From: Bifidobacterium pullorum subsp. saeculare
Lineage (GTDB): Bacteria; Actinomycetota; Actinomycetes; Actinomycetales; Bifidobacteriaceae
Length of the DNA: 64,000 nucleotides
Assembly: GCF_016899725.1 (NCBI RefSeq)
Contig: NZ_JACLYU010000007.1
Location: 1 to 64,000 of the forward strand
Direction of reading: 5' to 3'
The notes beneath the pieces are model-generated. The model worked only from the letters and a program-made list of their open reading frames with translations, ran no database searches and was not told where the DNA came from. Below are positions 48,193 through 57,063 of this stretch, one piece after another. The position numbers and the translations under genes are program-made. Each line of letters starts with the position of its first letter. Position 1 is the stretch's first letter.

Positions 48193-48948
48193 ATGATCAG
48201 GGTCTCCGTGGTGGGAGCGAAGGGCCGCATGGGCGGCCATGTGGTCGAGGCGGTGCGCGGCGCCGCGGACATGGAGCTGGCGCTGGCGCTTGACGCCGGC
48301 GACGACCTCACGCTGATCTCGCCGGAGAACACCGACGTCGTCGTCGAATTCACCGTGCCCTCCGCCAGCCTGGGCAACGTGCTCGCGCTGGTCGCCCAGG
48401 GCGTGGACGTCGTCGTCGGCACCACCGGATGGACCGAGGAACGGCTCGAGCAGGTGCGCCAGGCCATCGCCGCAGGCCCCCGGCCGGGGGGCCAGAAGGT
48501 GTTCGTCGCCCCGAACTTCGCGATCTCCGCGGTGCTCGCCGACCACTTCGCCGTGCAGGCCGCCAAATACTTCGAATCGGCGGAGGTCATCGAAATGCAC
48601 CACCCGGACAAGGTGGACGCCCCCTCCGGCACCGCCCTCCACACCGCGCGGGCCATCGCCGCCGCCCGCCGTGCCGCCGGCATGGGGCCGATGCCCGACG
48701 CCACCCAGACCGACGGCGGATCCCGCGGGCAGGTCGTCGACGGCGTGCACGTGCACGCGGTGCGCCTGCGTGGCCTCAACGCCCACGAGGAGGTACTCCT
48801 CGGCAACGCCGGTGAGCAGCTCGTCATCCGCGCCGACAGCTTCGACCGCGGCTCCTTCATGCCGGGCGTGCTGCTGGCCGTCCGCAGGCTCGCCGCCGAC
48901 GCCCCCGCCGGGCTCACGGTGGGGCTCGACAGCTTCCTCGACCTGTGA
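48193..48948 (+). CDS. dapB: 4-hydroxy-tetrahydrodipicolinate reductase
   Basis: Reduces hydroxy-tetrahydrodipicolinate with NAD(P)H in the lysine/diaminopimelate pathway, feeding peptidoglycan. 251 residues. The nucleotide-binding start is VSVVGAKGRMGGHV, followed by VVEFTVPSAS and GTTGWTEE; the active site is EMHHPDKVDAPSGTA, with the catalytic His and the substrate-binding Lys. AGGAAAGG lies upstream. dapA follows after 67 nt. Confidence 0.96.
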   Translation: MIRVSVVGAKGRMGGHVVEAVRGAADMELALALDAGDDLTLISPENTDVVVEFTVPSASLGNVLALVAQGVDVVVGTTGWTEERLEQVRQAIAAGPRPGGQKVFVAPNFAISAVLADHFAVQAAKYFESAEVIEMHHPDKVDAPSGTALHTARAIAAARRAAGMGPMPDATQTDGGSRGQVVDGVHVHAVRLRGLNAHEEVLLGNAGEQLVIRADSFDRGSFMPGVLLAVRRLAADAPAGLTVGLDSFLDL

Positions 48949-49002
48949 GCGTGGCCGGGCCGCGGCCGGTCCGCACGGCCCCGGCGAGTCCACAAGCCGC
49001 AG

Positions 49003-49008
49003 TACCGT
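49003..49008 (+). promoter_or_regulatory. Candidate -10 for leaderless dapA
   Basis: TACCGT (a TAnnnT box) ends 7 nt before the dapA ATG, and the preceding 20 nt contain no ribosome-binding site. dapA may thus be read from its own leaderless transcript as well as through dapB. Confidence 0.4.
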
Positions 49009-49015
49009 TACAACC

Positions 49016-49921
49016 ATGAGCGAGACCACCATGCATCTTCTTGACCCCGCGCCCTTCGGACGCATCCTGCCCGCCATGGTCACCCCGATGAAGCCCAACG
49101 GCGACGTCGACTTCGACGCGGCGCAGGCCCTCGCGCGGCAGCTGGTCGCGGACGGTGCGGACGGTCTCGTCGTCAACGGCACCACCGGCGAGTCGCCGGT
49201 GACCCACATGGACGAGAAGGTGGATCTGGTCAAGGCCGTCAAGGAAGCCGTCGACGTGCCGGTGGTCTCCGGCGCCGGCTCCAACGACACCGCGCACACC
49301 GTGCGCATGGCCGAGCAGATCCAGGAGGCCGGCGCGGACGCGCTGCTCGTCGTCATGCCCTACTACTCCCGCCCCTCCCAGGACGGCATCGTCGGCCATT
49401 ACCAGGCCGTGGACAAGGTGGCCGAGAAGCCGATCATCGTCTACGACGTGCCCGGCCGCACCGGGCTCAAGGTGAGGACCGAGACCTACGACCGGCTCGC
49501 CCTACTCAAGCATGTCGCGGCCGTCAAGGACGCCACCGGCGACCTCGCCTCCGCCGTCGAGAAGCAGCAGCGCACGCATCTGGCCTGGTACTCCGGGGAC
49601 GACGGCCTCTTCCTGCCGTTCCTCTCCATCGGCGCCGTGGGCATCATCTCCGTGATCGCGCACGTCGCCGCAGCCCCGATGCGTCGCCTCGCCGAGGCCT
49701 TCGACTCCGGCGACGTGGCCACCGCGCGCCGCATCGCCAACCAGCTCGCCCCGCTCGTCCACGCCCTCAACGGCGACGGCTACCAGGCCGTCATGGCCAA
49801 GGCCGCGCTCGTGGCCAAGGGCGTCATCCCCTCCGGCGCGATGCGCCTGCCGAACATCGGCCCCGACGCCGGCCAGATCCGCAAGGCCGAGGAGGGCATG
49901 CGCGCCGCCGGTCTGCTCTGA
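49016..49921 (+). CDS. dapA: 4-hydroxy-tetrahydrodipicolinate synthase
   Basis: Condenses pyruvate with aspartate semialdehyde, the first committed step of the lysine/diaminopimelate pathway. 301 residues in a TIM-barrel. NGTTGESPVT is the pyruvate-binding signature, VVMPYYSRPSQDG and VYDVPGRTG hold the catalytic Tyr region, and AAVKDATGD carries the Schiff-base Lys. The ATG at 49016 opens the family's normal N terminus (MSETTMHLLDPAPFG); the open frame extends further upstream into dapB without meaning. Confidence 0.96.
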   Translation: MSETTMHLLDPAPFGRILPAMVTPMKPNGDVDFDAAQALARQLVADGADGLVVNGTTGESPVTHMDEKVDLVKAVKEAVDVPVVSGAGSNDTAHTVRMAEQIQEAGADALLVVMPYYSRPSQDGIVGHYQAVDKVAEKPIIVYDVPGRTGLKVRTETYDRLALLKHVAAVKDATGDLASAVEKQQRTHLAWYSGDDGLFLPFLSIGAVGIISVIAHVAAAPMRRLAEAFDSGDVATARRIANQLAPLVHALNGDGYQAVMAKAALVAKGVIPSGAMRLPNIGPDAGQIRKAEEGMRAAGLL

Positions 49922-50003
49922 GCACCGGACTGCCGGGGCCCGTACCTGTCGCCACCGTGACAGCACGGAGGCACCGAAACAGAAACAGAAACCAACGAAA
50001 GCA

Positions 50004-51881
50004 ATGGCACAGGAACAGAACAACACCAACGAACCCACCTCCGGCCGCGGCACCCGCCGCCGCGGCTCCGCACGCAAGACCGCCGCGGGCGCCGAGCGCC
50101 CCGCCCGCTCCACCCGCCGCGCCCCGCGCCGCTCCGAGGCGACGCGCTCGGGCGGCCGCCAGCAGGCCACCGCGCCGCAGCAGGACGCCGTGCTCATCGC
50201 CCCGCCGAAGTATCGCAAGGGCTCCATGCGCATCACGCCGCTCGGCGGCCTCGGCGAGATCGGCCGCAACATGAACGTGGTCGAGTACAACGGCCACCTG
50301 CTGCTCATCGACTGCGGCGTGCTCTTCCCCGAGGAGGAGCAGCCCGGCGTGGACCTCATCCTGCCGGACTTCAGCTACATCAAGGACCGCATGGACCAGG
50401 TCGAGGCCCTGGTGCTCACCCACGGCCACGAGGACCACATCGGCGGCGTGCCCTACCTGCTCAAGCTGCGCCCGGACATCCCGCTCATCGGATCCAAGCT
50501 CACGCTCGCCTTCGTGGACGCCAAGTGCAAGGAGCACCACATCAACCCCACCAAGGTGGAGGTCACCGGCCGCGACAAGCTCAAGGTCGGCCCCTTCGAC
50601 CTCGAGTTCGTCAACGTGACCCACTCGATCCCGGACGCGCTGGCCGTCTATGTGAAGACCCCGGCAGGCTCCCTGATCGATACCGGCGACATCAAGCTCG
50701 ACCAGCTGCCGCTCGACCACCGCATCACCGACCTCGTGGAGTTCGGCAAGCTCGGCGAGAAGGGCGTGGACCTGCTCATGATGGACTCCACGAACGCCGA
50801 GGTGCCCGGCTTCGTCAAGCCGGAGACCTCGATCGGCCCCGCGCTCGACCAGGCGTTCGCGCAGGCGACTCGCAAGATCATCGTCGCCAGCTTCTCCTCG
50901 CATGTGCACCGCGTGCAGCAAGTGGTGGACGCCGCCCACAAGTACGGGCGCAAGGTCGTGTTCGTCGGCCGCTCCATGGTGCGCAACATGGCCATCGCCG
51001 CCGACCTGGGCTACCTGCACATCCCCGAGGACACCGTCGTGGACCTGAAGCAGGCCAACGACATCGAGGACAAGAAGCTCGTCTACATGTGCACCGGCTC
51101 CCAGGGCGAGCCGATGGCCGCCCTCGGCCGCATCGCCGACGGCAACCACCGCGACATCCACATCAACGAGTTCGACACCGTCATCCTCGCCTCCTCCCTC
51201 ATCCCGGGCAACGAGCACGGCGTGTACAAGGTCATCAACAAGCTCGTGCAGATGGGCGCCAAGGTCGTCAACCGCGACAACGCGGCCGTGCACGTCTCCG
51301 GCCACTGCAACGAGGGCGAGTTGCTGTACATGTACAACATCGTCAAGCCCAAGTGCGCGATGCCGATCCACGGCGAGAACCGCCACCTGGTGGCCAACGG
51401 CCTCATCGCCGTCAAAACCGGCGTGGACCCGAACAACGTGGTCCTGGCCGAGGACGGCGACGTGGTGGACCTCTACCACGGCAAGGCCGCGATCGTCGGT
51501 TCCGTGCCGTGCGGCTACGTGTACGTGGACGGCGACTCCGTCGGCGAGCTGACGGACGAGGAGCTCGAGAAGCGCCGCATCCTGGGCACCGAAGGCTTCG
51601 TCTCCGCGTTTGCCGTCGTCGACACCGACGCCCGCGAGGTCATCTCCGGCCCCAAGATCTACCTCAACGCGGTGGCCGAGGACGAAAGCGAGTTCGACAA
51701 GGTCCGCCACCAGATCGTCGAGCAGCTCAACGACGCGATGATGTCCGGCACGAAGGACACGCACAAGCTGCAGCAGCTCATGCGCCGCACCCTCGGCGGC
51801 TGGATCGCCCGCCAGCTCAAGCGCAAGCCGATGATCGTGCCCGTCGTGGCCGACATCGCCACCGACGTCGCCGAGCAGTGA
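50004..51881 (+). CDS. rnj: Ribonuclease J
   Basis: A 625-residue metallo-beta-lactamase/beta-CASP ribonuclease with 5'-exo- and endonuclease activity in mRNA decay and rRNA maturation. After a basic, disordered N terminus of about 70 residues, the core has LTHGHEDHIGG (HxHxDH zinc site), DTGDIKLD, MMDSTNAEVPGF, and GHCNEGELLYMYNIVKPK in the beta-CASP part. The N-terminal extension is Arg/Ala-rich, as in other actinobacterial RNase J proteins. It follows dapA by 82 nt, a neighbourhood conserved in actinobacteria. Confidence 0.95.
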   Translation: MAQEQNNTNEPTSGRGTRRRGSARKTAAGAERPARSTRRAPRRSEATRSGGRQQATAPQQDAVLIAPPKYRKGSMRITPLGGLGEIGRNMNVVEYNGHLLLIDCGVLFPEEEQPGVDLILPDFSYIKDRMDQVEALVLTHGHEDHIGGVPYLLKLRPDIPLIGSKLTLAFVDAKCKEHHINPTKVEVTGRDKLKVGPFDLEFVNVTHSIPDALAVYVKTPAGSLIDTGDIKLDQLPLDHRITDLVEFGKLGEKGVDLLMMDSTNAEVPGFVKPETSIGPALDQAFAQATRKIIVASFSSHVHRVQQVVDAAHKYGRKVVFVGRSMVRNMAIAADLGYLHIPEDTVVDLKQANDIEDKKLVYMCTGSQGEPMAALGRIADGNHRDIHINEFDTVILASSLIPGNEHGVYKVINKLVQMGAKVVNRDNAAVHVSGHCNEGELLYMYNIVKPKCAMPIHGENRHLVANGLIAVKTGVDPNNVVLAEDGDVVDLYHGKAAIVGSVPCGYVYVDGDSVGELTDEELEKRRILGTEGFVSAFAVVDTDAREVISGPKIYLNAVAEDESEFDKVRHQIVEQLNDAMMSGTKDTHKLQQLMRRTLGGWIARQLKRKPMIVPVVADIATDVAEQ

Positions 51882-51889
51882 CGCCGCCA

Positions 51890-51927
51890 GCGCGCCGCCG
51901 TCCGCCCAGCCGCGGACGGCGGCGCGC
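51890..51927 (+). terminator. Terminator after the RNase J gene
   Basis: A perfect 16-bp stem (51890-51905 with 51912-51927) and a 6-nt loop (CCAGCC), starting 8 nt after the stop codon. Confidence 0.75.
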
Positions 51928-52007
51928 GGCGTTGCCCCCCAGACCCCAACCAACCCACCCTCGCGACGGCCCACAAGGCCTGAGCGACCAACCCAGCAAG
52001 GAGCACC

Positions 52008-54617
52008 ATGCCCGGTTCCAACCTCACCCGCGTGGAGGCCGAGGAGCGCAAGGCCATCGTCGCCGCGCCCATCCACTACGCCGTCAGCCTCGACCTGACC
52101 GTCGGCGCGAAGACCTTCGGCTCCAGGACCACCGTCACCTTCGGCGCCACCGAGGGCGCCTCCACCTTCCTCGACCTCATCGCCGAGCAGGTCACGGCCG
52201 TCACCCTCAACGGCGAGACGCTCGACCCGGCCGCCGTCTTCGCCGACGACCGCATCGCGCTCACCGGCCTCAAGGCCACCAACGAGGTCACCGTCGAGGC
52301 GCTGTGCCGCTATTCCAACACCGGCGAGGGCTTGCACCGCTCCGTCGACCCCTCCGACGGCAACGTGTACCTGTACTCCCAGTTCGAGGTGCCGGACGCC
52401 CGCCGCGTCTACGCCGTGTTCGACCAGCCCGACCTCAAGGCCGTGTTCGACTTCGACGTGCTCGCCCCGGCAAGCTGGATCGTGCTGAGCAACATGCCGG
52501 TCAAGGCCACCGAGGACGATCCGCGTATGACCGCCGAGGGCACGCTGGAAAGCCACCCGGCCGAGACCTGCAAGCGCTGGACCTTCGAGCCGACTCCGAC
52601 GATGAGCTCCTATCTGACCGCCATCTGCGCCGGACCCTACGCCGAATGGCACACCGAATACGCCAACGAGGACGGCCGCACCGTGCCGATGGCCCAGTAC
52701 TGCCGCCAGGCGCTCGCCCCCGCGTTCGCCAAGGACGTCGACTACCTGTTCGACATCACCAAGAAGGGCTTCGCCTTCTACGCCAAGACCTGGGGCGTGC
52801 CCTACCCGTACGCCAAGTACGACCAGATCTACGTGCCCGAGTACAACGCGGGCGCCATGGAGAACATCGGCATGGTCACGATCCGCGACCAGTACGTGTT
52901 CGAATCCAAGGTGACGGACGCGCTGGCCGAGCGCCGCGTCGTCACGGTGCTGCACGAGCTGGCCCACATGTGGTTCGGCGACCTGGTGACGATGAAGTGG
53001 TGGAACGACCTGTGGCTCAACGAGTCCTTCGCCGAGTTCACCTCCACGCTCGCCACCGCCGAGGCCACCGAATGGCACGACGCCTGGGCCACGTTCTGCT
53101 CCGGCGAGAAAAGCTGGGCCCTGAGGCAGGACCAGCTGCCCACCACGCATCCGATCGTGGCGCCGATCAACGACCTCAACGACACCTACGTCAACTTCGA
53201 CGGCATCACCTACGCCAAGGGTGCCTCCGTGTTGAAGCAGCTCGTCGCCTACGTGGGCCGCGACCGCTTCTTCGAAGGCATCCACAACTACCTGGGCAAG
53301 CACGCCTACTCCAACGCCACGCTCGCCGACCTGCTCGCCGAGCTCGAGGCCACCTCCGGCCGCGACCTCAAGGCCTGGAGCGCCCTGTGGCTCGAGGAGG
53401 CCGGCATCACCACGATTGTTCCGCAGGTCGAGACGGCCGCCGACGGCACCATCACCTCGCTGACGCTCGCGCAGACCGCGCCCGCCGAGCATCCGACGCT
53501 GCGCCCGCACCGCCTGGCCGTCGGCTTCTACAATGAGGACCCAGCCACCGGCGCGATCGTGCGCACCGACCGGATCGAGCTGGACGTGGACGGCGTGGCC
53601 ACCGCCGTGCCCGAGGCCGCCGGCCGCCGCATGCCCGCGCTGCTGCTGGTCAACGACGACGACCTGACCTACACGAAGATCCGCTTCGACCAGGTCTCCC
53701 TCGCCTTCGCCGAGGAGAACCTGCACCGCTTCGACGACGCGCTGGCCCGCGCCGTGATCTGGCTCGCCTTCTGGGATATGACCCGCGACGGCGAGTTCCC
53801 CGCCGAACGCTTCGTGGACATGACGCTGCGCCTGCTCGCCCACGAGGACGAGTCCACCACCTTCCGCTACGCCCTGAGCTGCATGTCCACCGCCGCCTGG
53901 CACTACACGCCGACGGACCGCCGCGACGCCGTGGTGCGCCGCGTCGCCGCCACGCTGTGGGATCTGGCGCAGCAGGCCGAGGCCGGCAGCGACAACCAGT
54001 TCCAGCTGGTCACCGCCTACCTGGGCTACGGCGAGGAGGGCGACGCCGAGTTCGTGCGCCACGCCGCCGGCCTCAAGTCCGGCGAGGTGAGCCTGCCGGG
54101 CCTGGAGATCGACAACAACCTCACCTGGACGCTCAACCGCGCGCTCGCCTCCGTCAACGCGATGGACGAGGACGAGATCGCCGGCGAGCTCGCCAAGAAG
54201 GAGACCACCGAGAACCGCGAGTTCGCGATGGGCGCCCGCGCCGCCCGCCCGACCGCCAAGGCCAAGGCCTGGGCGTGGCAGGCCGCCATCCAGGACGAGT
54301 CCCTGACGAACATGCAGCTGGAGGCCGTGGCCCACGGCTTCGCCGGCACCCCGCGCGCCGACCTGGCCGAGCCGTACGCCGCCAAGTACTTCGAGACCAT
54401 CGACTGGATCTGGGCTCACCGCACCTTCCACATGGCCGAGGCGCTGCTCGAGGGCCTGTACCCGGTGTACGCCGACCCGAAGTCTCTGGTGGACCTGGGC
54501 GACGCGTGGCTCGCCTCGCATGCCGATGCGGACAATGCGCTGCGCCGCATCGTCATCGAGAACGTCGAGGGCTCCCGCCGCACGCTCAAGGTCCGCGCCT
54601 ACAACGAGGCCCTCTGA
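52008..54617 (+). CDS. pepN: Aminopeptidase N (M1 metallopeptidase)
   Basis: A cytoplasmic zinc aminopeptidase of 869 residues that trims peptides from the N terminus. The exopeptidase signature GAMEN (near 281) and the zinc site HELAHMWFGDL with H316-E-x-x-H320 and the downstream Glu in LNESFAE are present, as is the ERAP1-like C-terminal helical domain of actinobacterial PepN. AAGGAGC precedes the ATG. Transcribed alone between two hairpins. Confidence 0.95.
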   Translation: MPGSNLTRVEAEERKAIVAAPIHYAVSLDLTVGAKTFGSRTTVTFGATEGASTFLDLIAEQVTAVTLNGETLDPAAVFADDRIALTGLKATNEVTVEALCRYSNTGEGLHRSVDPSDGNVYLYSQFEVPDARRVYAVFDQPDLKAVFDFDVLAPASWIVLSNMPVKATEDDPRMTAEGTLESHPAETCKRWTFEPTPTMSSYLTAICAGPYAEWHTEYANEDGRTVPMAQYCRQALAPAFAKDVDYLFDITKKGFAFYAKTWGVPYPYAKYDQIYVPEYNAGAMENIGMVTIRDQYVFESKVTDALAERRVVTVLHELAHMWFGDLVTMKWWNDLWLNESFAEFTSTLATAEATEWHDAWATFCSGEKSWALRQDQLPTTHPIVAPINDLNDTYVNFDGITYAKGASVLKQLVAYVGRDRFFEGIHNYLGKHAYSNATLADLLAELEATSGRDLKAWSALWLEEAGITTIVPQVETAADGTITSLTLAQTAPAEHPTLRPHRLAVGFYNEDPATGAIVRTDRIELDVDGVATAVPEAAGRRMPALLLVNDDDLTYTKIRFDQVSLAFAEENLHRFDDALARAVIWLAFWDMTRDGEFPAERFVDMTLRLLAHEDESTTFRYALSCMSTAAWHYTPTDRRDAVVRRVAATLWDLAQQAEAGSDNQFQLVTAYLGYGEEGDAEFVRHAAGLKSGEVSLPGLEIDNNLTWTLNRALASVNAMDEDEIAGELAKKETTENREFAMGARAARPTAKAKAWAWQAAIQDESLTNMQLEAVAHGFAGTPRADLAEPYAAKYFETIDWIWAHRTFHMAEALLEGLYPVYADPKSLVDLGDAWLASHADADNALRRIVIENVEGSRRTLKVRAYNEAL

Positions 54618-54641
54618 GCCTCGGCAAGGCGTTGCCCTGAC

Positions 54642-54676
54642 GACGCCCCGCGCGCCCTGACGACGCGCGGGGCGTC
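54642..54676 (+). terminator. Terminator after pepN
   Basis: A 13-bp perfect stem, GACGCCCCGCGCG at 54642-54654 with CGCGCGGGGCGTC at 54664-54676 and a 9-nt loop, 25 nt after the stop. Confidence 0.75.
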
Positions 54677-54798
54677 CGATTATCCGTCCTGCGCCGCGCC
54701 GCGCGCCGCCGGACGGTTACGATGGAATGAGGTGTGCAATCTCACGGGCATGGCGGCGCGGGCCGCGCGCCCGGCAAGGAAGGGTGGCAAGGAACATC

Positions 54799-56187
54799 AT
54801 GCCGAAACTGTTTGGAACCGATGGCGTGCGCGGACTGGCGAACCGCGACCTGACCGCACGGCTGGCGCTCGACCTGGGCGACGCCGCCGTGCGCGTGCTC
54901 GGCGACACGGATGCGAACGCGACCGAAGGGCTGGGCGGCCGCCGCCGCGCCCTCATCGGCAGGGACACCCGCGTCTCCGGCGACTTCCTCGCCTCCGCGC
55001 TGGCGGCGGGCATGTCCGCCGGCGGCTTCGACGTCATCGACGCGGGCATCATCCCCACGCCCGGCGTCGCCTACCTCACCTCCGTGCTCAACGTGGAGAT
55101 GGGCGCGGTCATCTCCGCCTCCCACAACCCCATGCCGGACAACGGCATCAAGTTCTTCGCCCGCGGCGGCTTCAAGCTGCCCGACGCCAAGGAGGACGAG
55201 ATCGAGGCCGTGCTCGGCCAGGACTGGGAGCGCCCCACCGGCGCCGGCGTCGGCCGCGTCTCGCAGGACAACGTCACCGCCACCAACCTGTACATCGACC
55301 ACTTGGTCTCCACCATCGCCCCCGTCGGGGCGGACCAGAAGCAGCCCAAGCCGCTCAAGGGCCTCAAGATCGTGGCCGACTGCGCCAACGGCGCCACCTC
55401 CGTGGTCGCTCCCGAGGCGCTGCGCCGCGCCGGCGCCGAGGTCGTCGTCATCAACGCCTCCCCGGACGGCTACAACATCAACAAGCACGCCGGATCCACC
55501 CACCCCGAGCAGCTGCAGGCCATGGTGCGCGCCTCAGACGCCGTCATGGGCGTCGCCTTCGACGGCGACGCCGACCGCTGCCTGGCCGTGGACGAGGACG
55601 GTACCATGGTCAACGGCGACCAGATCATGGGCATCCTCGCCCGCGCCAAGAAGCGCGAGGGCAAACTCGCCCACGACACGCTCGTCGTCACCGTGATGAG
55701 CAACCTGGGCCTCAAGCTCGCCCTGAAAGACATGGGCATCGCCACCGTGCAGACCGCCGTCGGCGACCGCTACGTGCTCGAGGAGATGCTGCGCGGCGGC
55801 TACACGCTGGGCGGCGAGCAGTCCGGCCACGTGATCAACCGCGAGTTCGCCACCACCGGCGACGGCACGCTGACGGCCCTGACCCTGTGCAACGAGGTCG
55901 TGCGCTCCGGCAAGTCCCTCAAGCAGCTCGCCGCCGACTTCCCGCAGCTGCCGCAGACCCTGGTCAACGTGCCGAACGTGGACAAGATGGCAGCCTCCAC
56001 CAACGTCGCGGTGCAGGCCGCCGTCAAGCGCGAGGAGCAGCTGCTGGGCGACACCGGCCGCGTGCTGCTGCGCCCCTCGGGCACCGAGCCGCTGGTGCGT
56101 GTGATGGCCGAGGCCGCCACCCAGCAGCAGGCCGACGAGGTGTGCGCCCGCCTCGCGCAGGTCGTCGCCGACGAACTCAAGCTCTAG
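54799..56187 (+). CDS. glmM: Phosphoglucosamine mutase
   Basis: Converts glucosamine-6-phosphate to glucosamine-1-phosphate for UDP-GlcNAc and peptidoglycan. 462 residues. The opening KLFGTDGVRGLAN, the phosphoserine loop ISASHNPMPDNG (Ser108), the metal loop DGDADR and the C-terminal phosphate-binding RPSGTEPLVRVM are all intact. The start at 54799 follows GGCAAGGA. An upstream in-frame ATG at 54727 would add 24 atypical residues. def follows after 62 nt. Confidence 0.96.
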   Translation: MPKLFGTDGVRGLANRDLTARLALDLGDAAVRVLGDTDANATEGLGGRRRALIGRDTRVSGDFLASALAAGMSAGGFDVIDAGIIPTPGVAYLTSVLNVEMGAVISASHNPMPDNGIKFFARGGFKLPDAKEDEIEAVLGQDWERPTGAGVGRVSQDNVTATNLYIDHLVSTIAPVGADQKQPKPLKGLKIVADCANGATSVVAPEALRRAGAEVVVINASPDGYNINKHAGSTHPEQLQAMVRASDAVMGVAFDGDADRCLAVDEDGTMVNGDQIMGILARAKKREGKLAHDTLVVTVMSNLGLKLALKDMGIATVQTAVGDRYVLEEMLRGGYTLGGEQSGHVINREFATTGDGTLTALTLCNEVVRSGKSLKQLAADFPQLPQTLVNVPNVDKMAASTNVAVQAAVKREEQLLGDTGRVLLRPSGTEPLVRVMAEAATQQQADEVCARLAQVVADELKL

Positions 56188-56249
56188 CCCATCCACCCCC
56201 ACGCCCCGGACGCCGTGCCCGGGGTGCCGTCAGGAAACGGAGAACATCC

Positions 56250-56906
56250 ATGTTCGGCAAGAACGCCAAGGTCGACCTCGAGCTCAACAAAGCCGTCGAA
56301 CGCCTTATCAAGGAGGGCGGCAAGGAGCGGATCCTGCCCATCGTGCAGGCCGGCGAGCCGGTGCTGCGCCAGCGGTGCGCCGCCTACACCGGGCAGCTGA
56401 GCAAACGCACGCTGGCCAAGCTCATCGACACCATGCATGTGACGATGCTCGAGGCCCCCGGCGTGGGCCTGGCCGGCCCGCAGATTGGCCTAGGGCTGGC
56501 GCTCGCCGTCGTAGAGGACCACGCGGGCGAAGGCGACGAGAACGACCCGCGCGAGGCCGCGGAGTTCCCGTTCCATGTGATCATCAACCCGAAGTACACG
56601 CCGGTGGGGGAGCAGACCCGCAGCTTCTTCGAAGGCTGCCTGAGCTTCGACGGCTACCAGGCGGTGCGCCGCCGCTGGCTCGACATCGACGCCGAATGGG
56701 ATGACGAGGACGGCAACCACCACAAGGAACGCCTGCACGGCTGGCCGGCGCGCATCTTCCAGCACGAGACCGACCATCTGTCCGGCGAGCTGTACATCGA
56801 CAAGGCCGAGATCCGCTCCCTCACCTCCAACGAGAACCTCGAGGACCTGTGGTGCGAGGATCCGGTGCCCACCGAGGCCGCACGGGAACTCGGCTTCGAA
56901 CTGTGA
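56250..56906 (+). CDS. def: Peptide deformylase
   Basis: Removes the formyl group from the initiator Met of new proteins. 218 residues, about 40-50 longer than the classical enzyme owing to an N-terminal helix and a C-terminal tail. All three motifs are intact: GVGLAGPQIG, EGCLS (metal-binding Cys) and HETDH (two metal-binding His and the catalytic Glu). ACGGAG lies 6 nt before the ATG. Probably co-transcribed with glmM. Confidence 0.95.
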   Translation: MFGKNAKVDLELNKAVERLIKEGGKERILPIVQAGEPVLRQRCAAYTGQLSKRTLAKLIDTMHVTMLEAPGVGLAGPQIGLGLALAVVEDHAGEGDENDPREAAEFPFHVIINPKYTPVGEQTRSFFEGCLSFDGYQAVRRRWLDIDAEWDDEDGNHHKERLHGWPARIFQHETDHLSGELYIDKAEIRSLTSNENLEDLWCEDPVPTEAARELGFEL

Positions 56907-56957
56907 GCCGTCCGTCCCGCCGACGACACCAGGGTCCGGCGGCGGTGCGAACCTGTG

Positions 56958-56963
56958 TACAAT
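56958..56963 (+). promoter_or_regulatory. tRNA-Arg promoter -10
   Basis: TACAAT lies 11 nt before the 5' end of the tRNA, placing the transcription start just before the mature end. The -35 is not obvious. Confidence 0.5.
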
Positions 56964-56974
56964 AGGACGCTGTT

Positions 56975-57047
56975 GCCCCAGTAGCTCAGTGGATAGAGCA
57001 CTTCTCTCCTAAAGAAGGTGTCGTAGGTTCGATTCCTATCTGGGGCA
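56975..57047 (+). tRNA. tRNA-Arg (anticodon CCT)
   Basis: A complete cloverleaf: acceptor GCCCCAG pairs with CTGGGGC, the D arm is GCTCAGTGGATAGAGC, the anticodon stem CTTCT/AGAAG holds the loop CTCCTAA (anticodon CCT), and the T arm is GTAGG-TTCGATT-CCTAT. Discriminator A at 57047; CCA is not encoded. A pyrimidine-rich tract (TTTCTTTCTTTC) follows and may act as terminator. A degraded P-type ATPase gene begins 16 nt later. Confidence 0.95.
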
Positions 57048-57063
57048 CCCTTTCTTTCTTTCA

